Source: Candidatus Aminicenantota bacterium (GTDB lineage Bacteria; Acidobacteriota; Aminicenantia; Aminicenantales; Saccharicenantaceae). From it: a DNA stretch of 64,000 nucleotides. The stretch is taken from NCBI GenBank assembly GCA_017999365.1, contig JAGNLW010000001.1, positions 814,239-878,238 of the forward strand. The letters are read 5' to 3'. The notes under the pieces are model-generated. The model saw only the letters and a list, made by a program, of their open reading frames with translations. It had not been told where the DNA came from and did not search any database. Every line of letters starts with the position of its first letter. Positions within the stretch are counted from its first letter, which is position 1. Both the position numbers and the translations under genes were made by a program. Of this stretch, positions 1-9,528 are shown in pieces.

Positions 1-1225
1 CCGCCAGGAGGACCATCCCCTTCCCGACGGCGGCGGTGAACAGGAAGTACTTGCCCATGAAGCCGGCCGTCGGGGGCAGGCCGGTCAGGGCCAGCAGGAC
101 GACCAGGGCGGAGGCGGCGGCCAAGGGCGCCCGCCGGACGAGTCCGCGCAGGCCGTCGACCGACTCGTCGAAGCCGCCTCCCCGGGCCGTGAGCAGGATG
201 AGCGCGAAGGCCGCGGCGTTCATGACGGCATAGACCGCGACGTAGAAGAGGACGGCCATGCGGCCCGTCTCTCCCCAGGCCGCCAGGCCGATGGCCGCGT
301 AGCCGGCCTGGGCCACGGCCGAATAGGCCAGCATCCTCTTGAGGCTCTTCTGGGTCATGGCGGCGATGTTGCCCCAGAACATGGTGGCCGCGGGCACGAC
401 CTGGAGGACGACGCCCCAGGCTTGGGCCTGGCCCCCGAAGAGCGACGTCAGGGCCCGGGCCAGCACGGCCACGACCGCGGCCTTGGGGGCCGTCGACAGG
501 AACACGGCGAGCGGGGTCGCGGCGCCCTCGTAGACGTCCGGCGCCCACATGTGGAAGGGGACGAAGGCGGCCTTGAAGAACAGGCCCGTGAAGACCAGGG
601 CCATGGCCGCCAGCGCGGCCCGGCCGGCGGACGCGGCCAGGGCCGGTCCCGCCGCGGCGTAGGCCGTCGACCCGGACAGCCCGAAGACCAGGGCCAGGCC
701 GAGGAGCATGACGGCCGAGCTCAGTGTGCCGAGGAAGAAATACTTGATGCCGGCCTCGGCCGAGCGCCGGTCCTTCTTGAAGATGCCGGCCAGGATGTAG
801 GAGGTGATGGCGAAAAGCTCGAAGGCGACGTAGGTCGTGACGATGTCGACCGCCGAGACGGCGGCCATCATCCCGACCGTGGCCAGGAGGACGAGGGCGT
901 AGGCCTCGCCCGGCTCGCCGCCCTCGACGTCGAAGAATCGGAAGGCCAGGACGATCGACAGGGCCGCCGCGGCGAGGATGACGCCCTTGGCGAACAGGGC
1001 GAAGGGATCGGCGACGAAATGGCCGCCGAAGAGCGCCTCGGCCGACGCGGGCGTCAGGGCCAGGACCGCGCCCGAAGCGGCGATCCCCGCCAGGGCCACC
1101 CAACCGGCCGGCCGGCGGCCGCGGCGGCCGGCGAAGAGGTGGACGGCCAGAGCGGCCACGGCCGCCGCGAGCAGGACGAGCTCGGGCCCGACCGGACGCA
1201 GGCCGTAGCCGGGGGGCACGGTCAT
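1..1225 (-). CDS. nuoN: NADH-quinone oxidoreductase subunit N (partial, C-terminus outside window)
   Basis: Antiporter-like membrane subunit of respiratory complex I that carries part of proton translocation in the inner membrane. I translated the minus strand from ATG at 1225. About 408 residues are visible and the gene runs off the left edge. The protein is almost entirely hydrophobic helices. It contains typical subunit-N stretches such as VDIVTTYVAFELFAITSYIL, where a Glu follows the helix start, and KAAFVPFHMWAPDVYEGA, followed by a conserved Lys-rich loop (TQKSLKRMLAYSA). The start overlaps the nuoM stop as ATGA, so it is the last visible gene of the nuo operon and probably translationally coupled. 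I see no frameshift in the visible part. Confidence 0.93.
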   Translation of the reverse strand, partial: MTVPPGYGLRPVGPELVLLAAAVAALAVHLFAGRRGRRPAGWVALAGIAASGAVLALTPASAEALFGGHFVADPFALFAKGVILAAAALSIVLAFRFFDVEGGEPGEAYALVLLATVGMMAAVSAVDIVTTYVAFELFAITSYILAGIFKKDRRSAEAGIKYFFLGTLSSAVMLLGLALVFGLSGSTAYAAAGPALAASAGRAALAAMALVFTGLFFKAAFVPFHMWAPDVYEGAATPLAVFLSTAPKAAVVAVLARALTSLFGGQAQAWGVVLQVVPAATMFWGNIAAMTQKSLKRMLAYSAVAQAGYAAIGLAAWGETGRMAVLFYVAVYAVMNAAAFALILLTARGGGFDESVDGLRGLVRRAPLAAASALVVLLALTGLPPTAGFMGKYFLFTAAVGKGMVLLA

Positions 1226-2721
1226 CGCGGCGCCTCGCAGTGAGCGGGCTGGACGATGCGGACGATCTTCTCGACGGGCTTGTCGATGAGGTCGAGGAAC
1301 GGCTTGGGGAAGATGCCGATCCAGAAGACCAGGACGATGAGAGGCAGGAAGGTCGCGAACTCGCGGACCGTCAGGTCCTTGAGCGACTCGTTCTCCGGGT
1401 GGACGACGCGGCCGAACATGACCCGCTGGTAGAGCCAGAGCATGTAGCCGGCGCCGAGGACGATGCCCGTCGCGGCCACGGCGGCCCAAATCCAGCTGAC
1501 GGGGAAGACCCCCATGAGGATGGCGAACTCGCCGACGAAACCGTTCAGCCCGGGCAGGCCGATGGACGACAGGACCATGACCAGGAACACGGCGGCGTAG
1601 AGCGGCATCCGCGCCGACAGTCCTCCGAAATCGGCGATGAGCCGGGTGTGCCGCCGCTCGTAGAGGACGCCGACGACGAGGAACAGGGCCCCCGTCGACA
1701 GGCCGTGGTTGACCATCTGCAGGACCGCGCCCTTGACCGCCAGCGGGGTCAGGGCGGCCAGGCCGAGCATGACGAAGCCCATGTGCGAGACCGACGAGTA
1801 GGCGATGAGCTTCTTCATGTCCTTCTGCATGAGCGAGACCAGGGCGCCGTAGACGATGGCCGCCAGGGCCAGCACGGCCAGGGCCGGGGCGTAGCGGCGG
1901 GCGGCGTCGGGCAGGAGCGGCAGGGAGAAGCGCAGGAAGCCGTAGGCGCCCATCTTGAGGAGGATACCGGCCAGGAGGACGGAGCCGGCCGTCGGGGCCT
2001 CGACGTGGGCCGCCGGCAGCCAGGTGTGGAACGGGACCATGGGCACCTTGATGGCGAAGCCGAGGAAGAAGGCCAGGAAGATCCAGCCCTGGAGGGCGGC
2101 CGGGACGGCGCCGCCCGCGGCGACCATGGCTGTCCAGTCGAAGCTGCCGTGCTGTCCGCCGAGGACCAGGATGCCGACCAGCATGGCCACCGAGCCGAAC
2201 AGGGTGTAGAGGAAGAACTTGATGGCCGCGTAGAGGCGCCGCTCCCCGCCCCAGACGCCGATGAGGAAGTACATCGGCACGAGGACGACCTCCCAGAAGA
2301 CGTAGAACAGGACGAGGTCGAGGGCCAGGAAGACCCCGATCATGCCCGTCTCGAGCAGGAGCAGGAAGGCGTAGTACTCCTTGAGCCGGCTCTTGACCGC
2401 GCCCCACGACGAGAGCGCGGCCACGAAGGTCAGCAGCGAGGTCAGCAGGACCAGGAGGAGCGAGATGCCGTCGACGCCGAGCAGGTATTGGGCGCCGATG
2501 GCCTTGATCCAGGGCAGGCGCTCGACGAACTGCATCTCGCCGGACGAGGCGTCGAAGCGCGCGAGCAGGAGGAGCGTCGCCAGGAATTCCAGGCCGGCCA
2601 GGGCGACGGCGACCGTCTTCAGCAGCCGCGGCCGCGAGCCCGGCAGGGCCAGGACGACCGCCATCCCGGCGGCCGGGAGGAAGGTGACCAGGGTCAGGAT
2701 GGGTATGCCCAAGACGTTCAT
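1222..2721 (-). CDS. nuoM: NADH-quinone oxidoreductase subunit M
   Basis: Proton-pumping antiporter-like subunit of complex I, 499 residues, the usual family length. It is a polytopic membrane protein of about 14 helices. The conserved helix-5 glutamate is E144 (context VFWEVVLVPMYF), the numbering known for subunit M. The segment KVPMVPFHTWLPAAHVEAPT and the later MQKDMKKLIAYSSVSHMGF are signature stretches with the key lysines. The start at 2721 is preceded by an AGGGAGGA ribosome-binding site. It lies 16 nt downstream of nuoL and overlaps nuoN by 4 nt. Confidence 0.97.
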   Translation of the reverse strand: MNVLGIPILTLVTFLPAAGMAVVLALPGSRPRLLKTVAVALAGLEFLATLLLLARFDASSGEMQFVERLPWIKAIGAQYLLGVDGISLLLVLLTSLLTFVAALSSWGAVKSRLKEYYAFLLLLETGMIGVFLALDLVLFYVFWEVVLVPMYFLIGVWGGERRLYAAIKFFLYTLFGSVAMLVGILVLGGQHGSFDWTAMVAAGGAVPAALQGWIFLAFFLGFAIKVPMVPFHTWLPAAHVEAPTAGSVLLAGILLKMGAYGFLRFSLPLLPDAARRYAPALAVLALAAIVYGALVSLMQKDMKKLIAYSSVSHMGFVMLGLAALTPLAVKGAVLQMVNHGLSTGALFLVVGVLYERRHTRLIADFGGLSARMPLYAAVFLVMVLSSIGLPGLNGFVGEFAILMGVFPVSWIWAAVAATGIVLGAGYMLWLYQRVMFGRVVHPENESLKDLTVREFATFLPLIVLVFWIGIFPKPFLDLIDKPVEKIVRIVQPAHCEAPR

Positions 2722-2737
2722 GATGTCCGTTCCTCCC

Positions 2738-4741
2738 TTACCTCCGGAAGACCGCCACGGCGATGGTGACGACCAGGACCACCCCCAGCACGACGGCCAG
2801 GGCGTAGTTGTAGATGCGGCCGGTCTGGAGCCGGCGCAGGCCGGCCGACGCCGCCAGATGGGCCCGGCCGAGGCCGTCGACCGCGCCGTCGACGGCGGTC
2901 TCGTCGACGGCGATAGCCGTTCGCGAGACGCGGCGGGCGGCCGCGGCCACGCCGTCGACCAGCCCGTCGACGATGCGCCGGTCGAGCCAATCGGCGACGC
3001 GGCCGAGCGCCAGGACGCCGCCGACGAAGACCTTGCCGTAGAATTCGTCGACGAAATATTTGTTGGAGACGACGCGGTAGAGGCCTTTGAACCGCTCGGC
3101 CGCGCGGCGGGCGGGCTCGCCCCGGCGCGTCACGTAGACGGCCCTGGCTGCGAAGACGCCGGCCAGGGCGACCGCCGCCGACAGGGCCATGAGCCGGAGC
3201 TCGGCCGAGGCCGCCAGGTGGATCTCGTGATGGCCGGTCGAGCTCTCCAGGAAGCGGCCGAACCAGGCCCCGCCGCCGAGGATAGGAGGCAGGCCGACGA
3301 AGCCGCCCACGGCGGCCAGGACGGCCAGGATCTCCAGCGGCACCAGCATGACCCGCGGCGATTCGTGGACGTGGGCGGCCGTCTCACTGGAGAAGCGCGG
3401 CTCGCCGGAGAAGGTCAGGAAGATGAGCCGGAAGATGTAGAACGCGGTCAGGCCCGCCCCCGCCAGACCCAGGCCCCAGGCCACGTAATTCCCCGAGGCG
3501 AAGGCCGCGGCCAGGATCTCGTCCTTGGAGAAGAACCCGGACAGGCCGGGGACGCCGGCGATGGCCAGGGCGCCGACGAGGAAGACGCGGTAGGTCCGCG
3601 GCACCCGGGCCCGCAGGCCGCCCATGCGGCGCATGTCCTGCTCGCCGGACAGGGCGTGGATGACGCTGCCGGCGGCCAGGAAGAGCAGGCCCTTGAAGAA
3701 GGCGTGGGTCATGAGGTGGAAGACGCCGGCCGCGTAGGCGCCGGCGCCGAGGCCGATGAACATGTAGCCGATCTGGGAGATCGTCGAGTAGGCCAGGACG
3801 CGCTTGATGTCGGTCTGGACCAGGGCCATGGTCGCGGCGTAGACGGCCGTCAGGGCCCCGGTCAGAGCCACGACGACCAGGGCCGTCCCGGAGAAGCTGA
3901 ACAGGTCGTGGAGGCGGGCGACCATGTAGACGCCGGCCGTGACCATGGTCGCGGCGTGGATGAGGGCCGAGACGGGGGTCGGGCCCTCCATGGCGTCGGG
4001 GAGCCAGGTGTAGAGGGGGATCTGGGCCGACTTGCCCGTCGCCCCGAGGAAGAGCAACAGGGCCGCGGCGGTGGCCGTGCCCTTGGCCAGGGCGCCCGAC
4101 CCGACGGCCGCGGCGATGCCGGCGATGTCGACCGTGCCCAGCGCGTAGACGAGCAGGCCCGTGCCGAGGAGGAAGCCGAAGTCGCCGACGCGGTTGGTCA
4201 GGAAGGCCTTCTTGCCGGCGCTCGCGGCCGAGTCCTTGGTGAACCAGAAGCCGATGAGGAGGTAGGAACAGAGGCCGACGCCCTCCCAGCCGATGAACAT
4301 GACGGCCAGGTTGGCCCCCAGGACGAGGACGAGCATGGCGAAGGTGAACAGGTTCAGGTAGGCGAAGAACCGGGCGTAGCTCCTGTCCTTGGCCATGTAG
4401 CCGAGGGAGTAGATGTGGATGAGCAGGCCGACCCCGGTGACGACCAGGGTCATGACCGCGGCCAGGGAGTCGTAGCGGAAGGCCAGGTCGATCCGCAGCG
4501 AGGCCAGACCGCCCGACGACAGCCTGACCAGGCTCCCGGGCAACCAGCTGAAGAGCGTCTTGACGACGACGGGCTCGCCGCCCCTGACGAGCCCGGCGAA
4601 CGAGGCCAGGGCCGCGGCGAAGCTCAGGCCGGCCGCCCCGACGGCGACGGCGCCGACGGCCCGGCGCCCGAAGAAGCGGATCCCGGCGAGGCCGTTGACG
4701 GCCGCCCCGAGGAGCGGGAAGAGGGGGATGAGCGCGAACAT
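2738..4741 (-). CDS. nuoL: NADH-quinone oxidoreductase subunit L
   Basis: Distal proton-pumping subunit of complex I, 667 residues. I chose ATG at 4741 (MFALIPLFPLL) over the longer in-frame start at 4804, because 4741 has an AAAGGA site upstream and begins with the family's usual N-terminus; the extra 21 residues would overlap nuoK. The N-terminal oxidoreductase and antiporter domains are clear (GWEGVGLCSYLLIGFW, PLYTWLPDAMEGPTPVSALIHAAT, THAFFKGLLFLAAGSVIHA). The C-terminal third would hold the long lateral amphipathic helix and the last membrane helix, as is known for this subunit. It sits between nuoK (7 nt upstream) and nuoM. Confidence 0.96.
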   Translation of the reverse strand: MFALIPLFPLLGAAVNGLAGIRFFGRRAVGAVAVGAAGLSFAAALASFAGLVRGGEPVVVKTLFSWLPGSLVRLSSGGLASLRIDLAFRYDSLAAVMTLVVTGVGLLIHIYSLGYMAKDRSYARFFAYLNLFTFAMLVLVLGANLAVMFIGWEGVGLCSYLLIGFWFTKDSAASAGKKAFLTNRVGDFGFLLGTGLLVYALGTVDIAGIAAAVGSGALAKGTATAAALLLFLGATGKSAQIPLYTWLPDAMEGPTPVSALIHAATMVTAGVYMVARLHDLFSFSGTALVVVALTGALTAVYAATMALVQTDIKRVLAYSTISQIGYMFIGLGAGAYAAGVFHLMTHAFFKGLLFLAAGSVIHALSGEQDMRRMGGLRARVPRTYRVFLVGALAIAGVPGLSGFFSKDEILAAAFASGNYVAWGLGLAGAGLTAFYIFRLIFLTFSGEPRFSSETAAHVHESPRVMLVPLEILAVLAAVGGFVGLPPILGGGAWFGRFLESSTGHHEIHLAASAELRLMALSAAVALAGVFAARAVYVTRRGEPARRAAERFKGLYRVVSNKYFVDEFYGKVFVGGVLALGRVADWLDRRIVDGLVDGVAAAARRVSRTAIAVDETAVDGAVDGLGRAHLAASAGLRRLQTGRIYNYALAVVLGVVLVVTIAVAVFRR

Positions 4742-4748
4742 CGGGCCG

Positions 4749-5051
4749 TTATCCTTTGAGCTCGTCGAGGGCGTCGACGTCGTAGCTCTTCTTCTGCCGG
4801 ACATAGGCCAGGACCAGGGCGAAGCCGACGGCCGCCTCCGACACGGCCATGATCACGACGAACAGGGCGAAGATCTGGCCGCGCGGCGAGTCCAGGGCCC
4901 GCCCGAGGCCGACCAGGATGACGTTGGCCCCGTTGAGGAGGAGCTCGAGGGACATCAGCATGACGACGAGGTTCTTGCGGACGACGACGCCGACGAAGCC
5001 GACGGCGAACAGGAGCAGGCCGAGGACGATGACGGCTTCAGTCGGGATCAT
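4749..5051 (-). CDS. nuoK: NADH-quinone oxidoreductase subunit K
   Basis: Small three-helix membrane subunit of complex I (MrpC-like), 100 residues. The two buried glutamates of the family are at their canonical positions: E36 (context SLELLLNGAN) and E72 (VSEAAVGFALV). The start overlaps the end of nuoJ by 14 nt, which fits coupled translation. nuoL begins 7 nt after its stop. Length and order match standard nuo operons. Confidence 0.97.
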   Translation of the reverse strand: MIPTEAVIVLGLLLFAVGFVGVVVRKNLVVMLMSLELLLNGANVILVGLGRALDSPRGQIFALFVVIMAVSEAAVGFALVLAYVRQKKSYDVDALDELKG

Positions 5052-5544
5052 GGACGAGCTTCCTCCGGGCGACGATGATGGCCCCGACGAGCACGGCCAG
5101 CAGCAGGACCGAGGCCAGCTCGAAGGGGAAGAGGTAGGAGGCGAAGAGCGTCTCGGCCACGGCCCGGAAGCCCCGGCCCTCCCCCACCGGGGCGGCCGCG
5201 GGGAAGCCGCCGGCGACGAGTAGCCAAGCGATCTCGACGCCCGTGGCCACGGGCACGGCGACCAGGACGATCTTGGCCAGGAGCGGCCGGCGCTCCGGGA
5301 CGACCTCCTTGAGGTTGACGATGACGATGACGAAGATGTACAGGACGACGATGCCGCCGGCGTAGACGAGGATCTGGATGGCCCCCAGGTACTCGGCCTG
5401 CAGGCTGAAGAAGACCCCGGCCGTGGCCAGGACGGCGAAGGCCAGGTAGAGGACGCTGTGCATGACGTTCTTCTGGACCACGACCAGGACCGCCGCGGCC
5501 AGGGCCAGGGCGGCGAAGAAGAGGAAGACGAGAAGGCCGATCAC
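5038..5544 (-). CDS. nuoJ: NADH-quinone oxidoreductase subunit J
   Basis: Five-helix membrane subunit of complex I, 168 residues. The N-terminal helix (MIGLLVFLFFAALALAAA) is followed by the conserved VLYLAFAVLATAGVFF stretch. The third helix (YAGGIVVLYIFVIVI) is the helix known to change conformation during coupling. It ends in a short charged tail. Its ATG overlaps the nuoI stop as ATGA (5541-5544) and its 3' end overlaps nuoK by 14 nt. Confidence 0.96.
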   Translation of the reverse strand: MIGLLVFLFFAALALAAAVLVVVQKNVMHSVLYLAFAVLATAGVFFSLQAEYLGAIQILVYAGGIVVLYIFVIVIVNLKEVVPERRPLLAKIVLVAVPVATGVEIAWLLVAGGFPAAAPVGEGRGFRAVAETLFASYLFPFELASVLLLAVLVGAIIVARRKLVHDPD

Positions 5545-6023
5545 CGCGGCCTCCGGCAGCCGCCGCAGAGGTGCTCCTGGAGGGCCTCGCCCTCGAGGTA
5601 CATGTCGTCGCGGTGGAAGAGCAGGCCGTCCTTGGTCACCCCCGTCAGGCGGAACTCCTTCGAGAAGCGGATGGCGCTCGTCGGGCAGACCTCGACGCAG
5701 AAGCCGCAGAAGCTGCAGCGGTCGAGGCGCCAGTCGAACTTGACCGGCCGCATGACCTTGGCCCCCTCCTCCTTGCGGCCCTCGATGTCGAAGCAGTTCG
5801 TGCCGCAGGCCCTCTGGCAGGCCTTGCAGGCGATGCAGAGCGGCTCGCCGCTCTCGTCGCGGTGGAGGCGCAGCAGGCCCCGGAAGCGCTCGGCCGGGGC
5901 CTGGACCTTCTCCGGGTACTGGACCGTGACCTTGCGGCCGAAGTAGAGCCGCAGGGTCACGGCCAGGCCCTTGACGATGTCGACGAGGAAGAAGGACTTG
6001 AGGAACCGCGACGCCCGGCTCAT
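5541..6023 (-). CDS. nuoI: NADH-quinone oxidoreductase subunit I (2x[4Fe-4S] ferredoxin)
   Basis: Peripheral-arm subunit carrying iron-sulfur clusters N6a and N6b, which pass electrons towards the quinone site. It has 160 residues from ATG at 6023, which overlaps the nuoH stop as ATGA. A much longer in-frame reading continues upstream through nuoH, but it is an artefact of G+C-rich sequence. Cluster ligands are C63, C66, C69 and C73, and C103, C106, C109 and C113. The first motif ends CG instead of the usual CP and is followed by another cysteine, C77. The protein is somewhat short at the C-terminus and ends in a basic tail. Confidence 0.94.
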   Translation of the reverse strand: MSRASRFLKSFFLVDIVKGLAVTLRLYFGRKVTVQYPEKVQAPAERFRGLLRLHRDESGEPLCIACKACQRACGTNCFDIEGRKEEGAKVMRPVKFDWRLDRCSFCGFCVEVCPTSAIRFSKEFRLTGVTKDGLLFHRDDMYLEGEALQEHLCGGCRRPR

Positions 6024-7048
6024 CGGAGGTACCTCACGGCGGCGACGACCAGGAAATTGACCAGAGCCAGCGGGATGAGCCATTTCCAGACCAGGCGGAT
6101 GAGGGAGTCGAAGCGGTAGCGGGGGAAGGTGGCCCGGATCCAGACGTAGAGGTAGAGGAAGAACATGATCTTGACCAGGTACCAGACGAAGCCGGGGACG
6201 ACGCCGAGGAAATCCAGGGCCGGGACGTTGGGGAAGGGCGGCAGCCAGCCGCCGAAGAAGAGGTTGACGACGAGCGAGGAGACCAGGACCATGTGGGCGT
6301 ACTCGGCCATGTAGAAGTAGGCGAAGCGCATGCCCGAGTACTCCGTGTGGTAGCCGGCGACGAGCTCGGACTCGGCCTCGGGCAGGTCGAACGGGGCCCG
6401 GTTCGTCTCGGCCACGGCCGAGATCCAGAAGACGACGAAGGACACGGGCATGAGGAAGCCGTACCAGACTCCGGAGGACTCCTGGCGGCGGACGATCTCG
6501 ACCAGGTCCATGGAACGGGAGGCGAAGGCGACGGTCAGGACGGTCAGGCCCAGGGGGATCTCGTAGCTCAGGACCTGGACGACCGAGCGCAGGGCGCCCA
6601 TGAGCGGGTACTTCGAGTTGGCCGCCCAGCCGCCGAAGATGACCCCGAAGACGGAGATCGAGGACAGGCCGAGGACGATGAGCAGCCCGACGGGGCTCTC
6701 GGCGACCCACAGGTTCAGGGTATAGCCGCCGATGCGGATGGGCGCGCCGAGGGGCATGAAGGCGAAGGCCAGGAGGGAGGAGAACATGACCAGGATGGGC
6801 GAGACGGCGAAGAGAAGCGGGTCGGCCCGCAGCGGCCGGATGTCCTCCTTGAAGAACAGCTTGACGGCGTCGGCGACGGGCTGGGCCAGGCCCTGCCAGC
6901 CGACCCGGTTGGGCCCGAGCCGCAGCTGCATGAGGGCCACGACGCGCCGCTCGAGCCAGATCATGACCACGACCATGATCATGGGGTAGAGGATGACGGC
7001 CACGATCTTGCCCAGGGGGACGAGGACGTCGGCGACGAAGGGCGTCAC
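6020..7048 (-). CDS. nuoH: NADH-quinone oxidoreductase subunit H
   Basis: Membrane subunit that connects the peripheral arm and helps form the quinone chamber, 342 residues. I set the start at GTG 7048 (first residues [14 protein letters not shown]). It overlaps the nuoD stop as GTGA and has GGGGAG about 8 nt upstream; the longer reading from 7123 would lie inside nuoD. Family signatures include ERRVVALMQLRLGPNRVG in the first loop and the acidic loop AETNRAPFDLPEAESELVAG. The order nuoD-nuoH with no E, F or G between them is the 11-subunit arrangement. Confidence 0.95.
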   Translation of the reverse strand: MTPFVADVLVPLGKIVAVILYPMIMVVVMIWLERRVVALMQLRLGPNRVGWQGLAQPVADAVKLFFKEDIRPLRADPLLFAVSPILVMFSSLLAFAFMPLGAPIRIGGYTLNLWVAESPVGLLIVLGLSSISVFGVIFGGWAANSKYPLMGALRSVVQVLSYEIPLGLTVLTVAFASRSMDLVEIVRRQESSGVWYGFLMPVSFVVFWISAVAETNRAPFDLPEAESELVAGYHTEYSGMRFAYFYMAEYAHMVLVSSLVVNLFFGGWLPPFPNVPALDFLGVVPGFVWYLVKIMFFLYLYVWIRATFPRYRFDSLIRLVWKWLIPLALVNFLVVAAVRYLR

Positions 7049-8139
7049 TTGTCGATCTCCCCGAGGACGATGTCGAGCGAGCCGAGGATGCCGATGACGT
7101 CCGAGAACAGGGCCCCCCGGCACATGAGGTCGAGGGATTGGAGATTGTGGAAGGAGGGCGAGCGCATCTTGACCCGCTCGGGCTTGTCCGTGCCGTTCGA
7201 GCGGACCGTGAAGCCGAGGACGCCCTTGGGGGCCTCGATGGCATGATAGGCCTCGCCGGGGGCGATCTTGAGGACCCGGGGGACCTTGGCCGTGAACTCC
7301 CCTTCGGGCAGGCCGTCGAGGGCCTGCCGCACGAGGCGCATGCTCAGGCCGATCTCCTCGAGGCGGACGAGGTAGCGCTCGTAGACGTCGCTGGCCCGGC
7401 CCACGGGGACCTCGAAGGGGAAGTCGCCGTAGGACGAGTACGGCCGGTCCCGGCGCAGGTCCCGGGCCAGGCCGGCGGCCCGCAGGGCCGGCCCGGTCAG
7501 GCCGAGGTCGACGGCGTCGGCCGCGGCGATGCGCCCCACGCCGACGGTGCGCTCCTTCCAGATACGGTTCTCGTCGAGCAGGGCCCGGATGTCGGAGAGG
7601 CGGGCCGGAATGCCGTCGAGGACGGCCCGCACGCGCCCGACGAAGGCGGCGTCGATGTCGCGGACGACGCCGCCGATGCGGATGCCGTGGACCGTCAGGC
7701 GGGCGCCGCAGTACTCCTCGATGAGGCCGAGGACCTCCTCGCGGGCCTCGAAGCCGTAGAGCAGGACCGACATGGCCCCGATGTCGTTGGCCATGAAGCC
7801 GGCCCAGGCCAGGTGCGAGGCCAGGCGCTGCAGTTCGGCCAGGACGATGCGGATGTATTGGGCCCGCCGCGGGACCTCGATCGCGGCCAGCTCCTCGACC
7901 GCCAGGGCGTAGCCGAGGTTGTTCGACAGGGCGGCCAGGTAGTCGAGGCGGTCGGTCAGCGGCACGACCTGGACGAAGGTCAGGTTCTCCCAGAGCTTCT
8001 CCATGCCCCGGTGGAGGTAGCCGAGCACGGGCTCGACGGCCAGGACGACCTCGTTGTCGATGGTCATCTTGAGGCGGAGCACCCCGTGCGTGCTGGGGTG
8101 CTGCGGCCCCATGTTGAGGTCGTACTCCCTAAGCTCCAT
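7045..8139 (-). CDS. nuoD: NADH-quinone oxidoreductase subunit D (49-kDa homologue)
   Basis: Quinone-site subunit of complex I, related to the large subunit of NiFe hydrogenases, 364 residues. It begins with the diagnostic [15 protein letters not shown], which holds the quinone-binding His and the nearby loop. It continues with [10 protein letters not shown], and near the end [20 protein letters not shown]. It is encoded separately from nuoC, unlike the fused NuoCD of enterobacteria. Its start overlaps nuoC by 11 nt, and its stop overlaps the nuoH GTG. Confidence 0.97.
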   Translation of the reverse strand: MELREYDLNMGPQHPSTHGVLRLKMTIDNEVVLAVEPVLGYLHRGMEKLWENLTFVQVVPLTDRLDYLAALSNNLGYALAVEELAAIEVPRRAQYIRIVLAELQRLASHLAWAGFMANDIGAMSVLLYGFEAREEVLGLIEEYCGARLTVHGIRIGGVVRDIDAAFVGRVRAVLDGIPARLSDIRALLDENRIWKERTVGVGRIAAADAVDLGLTGPALRAAGLARDLRRDRPYSSYGDFPFEVPVGRASDVYERYLVRLEEIGLSMRLVRQALDGLPEGEFTAKVPRVLKIAPGEAYHAIEAPKGVLGFTVRSNGTDKPERVKMRSPSFHNLQSLDLMCRGALFSDVIGILGSLDIVLGEIDK

Positions 8140-8626
8140 CGGTGCTCCCGGAGAGCGGGAAGTCCTTGCGCAGGGGGTGGCCCTCGAAATCGTCGGACAG
8201 ATAGATGCGGCGGAGGTCGGGGTGGCCGTCGAAGAGGACGCCGAACATGTCGTAGGCCTCCCTCTCGGCCCACTCGGCCGACCGGAAGACCCCCGCGGCC
8301 GAGGGCAGGCGGCCGCCCTCGCCGGCGTCGGCGGCGATCCGGGCCAGGACGGCGTCCGCGGCCCGGCGGAGCCGGTAGACGGCGGTGAACCGCGGGCCGC
8401 CCGCGACGGGCGCCCGGAGGTTGTCGAAGACGGCGATGTCCTCGAGGAAGTCGAAGCCCGCCTCCTCCTTGAGGGCCCTGAGCAGGGCCGTCAGGGCCTC
8501 GGGGGCCGACCGCAGGGAGACCTCTCCCCCGCCGCCGGGCTCGACCCGGACGGCGTCCGGGAAGCGGGCGGCCAGGGCCTCGGCGAGGGCCGCGGGATCG
8601 GGAAGGCTAGGCCGGGCGTCGGGCAT
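8129..8626 (-). CDS. nuoC: NADH-quinone oxidoreductase subunit C (30-kDa homologue)
   Basis: Peripheral-arm scaffold subunit of complex I, 165 residues. The C-terminal signature is intact: [20 protein letters not shown] followed by [14 protein letters not shown]. The N-terminal half is Ala/Arg-rich and less conserved, as usual for this family. It overlaps nuoB by 20 nt at the start and nuoD by 11 nt at the end. Confidence 0.95.
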   Translation of the reverse strand: MPDARPSLPDPAALAEALAARFPDAVRVEPGGGGEVSLRSAPEALTALLRALKEEAGFDFLEDIAVFDNLRAPVAGGPRFTAVYRLRRAADAVLARIAADAGEGGRLPSAAGVFRSAEWAEREAYDMFGVLFDGHPDLRRIYLSDDFEGHPLRKDFPLSGSTDGA

Positions 8627-9113
8627 CGGGGTCGAGGATCTCCTTGGTCGGATGGCTGCGGGCGATCTTCTCCTGCAGCGTCATGAGGCCGTGGATGAGG
8701 CCCTGGGGCGTCGGCGGGCAGCCGGCGACGTAGACATCGATGGGGATGATGCGGTCGACGCCCTGGAGGACGGCGTAGGTCGGGAACGGGCCGCCGCCGA
8801 TGGCGCAGTTGCCCATGGCCATGGCCCACTTCGGGTCGGGCATCTGCTCCCAGAGGCGGCGCAGGACGGGGGCCATCTTGTGGGTGACCGTGCCGGCGAC
8901 GATGAACAGGTCGGCCTGGCGCGGCGAGGCCCGGAAGAGCTCCATGCCGAAGCGGGCGATGTCGTAGCGGGCGGCGGCCGCGGCGATCATCTCGATGGCG
9001 CAGCAGGCCAGGCCCGAGCCGAAGGGCCAGAGGGAGTTCTTCTGGGCCCAGGTGATGAAGGCGTCGGCCTTGGCCAGCAGGACGGGGGGGCGGTCGGGAG
9101 CCTCAATCATCAC
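8607..9113 (-). CDS. nuoB: NADH-quinone oxidoreductase subunit B (cluster N2)
   Basis: Carries the terminal [4Fe-4S] cluster N2 that reduces quinone, 168 residues. The four ligands are visible: the adjacent pair C37-C38 (GLACCAIEM), C103 (GNCAIGGG) and C132 (AGCPPTPQ). The paired cysteines identify the subunit. It starts inside the end of nuoA (11-nt overlap). The C-terminal tail after residue 150 is short and charged. Confidence 0.97.
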   Translation of the reverse strand: MMIEAPDRPPVLLAKADAFITWAQKNSLWPFGSGLACCAIEMIAAAAARYDIARFGMELFRASPRQADLFIVAGTVTHKMAPVLRRLWEQMPDPKWAMAMGNCAIGGGPFPTYAVLQGVDRIIPIDVYVAGCPPTPQGLIHGLMTLQEKIARSHPTKEILDPDARRPA

Positions 9114-9486
9114 GCCTCCGGAACTCCAGGGCCCCGGCCTTCCAGGCGTAGACGTAGCCGACGACGAGGACGGCCAGGAAGACGAGGACCTCGACCAGGC
9201 CGAACAGGCCCAGCCGGTCGTGGACGACGGCCCAGGGGAAGAGCAGGAAGGTCTCGACCTCGAAGACGATGAAGACCAGGGTCAGCAGGTAGAAGCGGAT
9301 GGAGGTGGCGCCGCGGGCCGTCGGGGTGGCAGGCTCGACGCCGCACTCGTAGGGCTCGCCCTTGTCGCCGAGCGGGCGGCGCCGGTAGCGGACCAGGGCG
9401 ATGACGCCCAGCAGGCCGGCAGCGAAGGCGACGGAGACGACGAAGAACAGGAAGAAGAACCAGGAGTCCCTCATCGTGTCCGGCAT
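9103..9486 (-). CDS. nuoA: NADH-quinone oxidoreductase subunit A
   Basis: First gene of the nuo operon, a three-helix membrane subunit of 127 residues. Signatures are [11 protein letters not shown] in the first loop, which carries the conserved Cys, and FVIFDVE-like [15 protein letters not shown] in helix 2. ATG at 9486 is assumed; an alternative ATG lies 12 nt downstream. There is only a weak ribosome-binding site. It is divergent from the sodium symporter gene, and the shared intergenic region carries promoters for both. Confidence 0.95.
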   Translation of the reverse strand: MPDTMRDSWFFFLFFVVSVAFAAGLLGVIALVRYRRRPLGDKGEPYECGVEPATPTARGATSIRFYLLTLVFIVFEVETFLLFPWAVVHDRLGLFGLVEVLVFLAVLVVGYVYAWKAGALEFRRRDD

Positions 9487-9528
9487 CGCTCGTCCCTGTT
9501 ATGCCACATTTCGCCTCGCGGGGGCAAC

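Noticed and set aside
422..4759. Long plus-strand ORFs (for example 422-1243, 1240-2769, 2381-4759) opposite the nuo genes
   Set aside because: They have Asp/Gly/Gln/Arg/His-rich low-complexity translations typical of antisense frames in G+C-rich DNA, and overlap genes with clear family motifs.
5541..7244. An apparent 567-residue reading ending in NuoI
   Set aside because: Residues before the NuoI ATG at 6023 are a shadow of nuoH and nuoD (Arg/Pro/Gly-rich).
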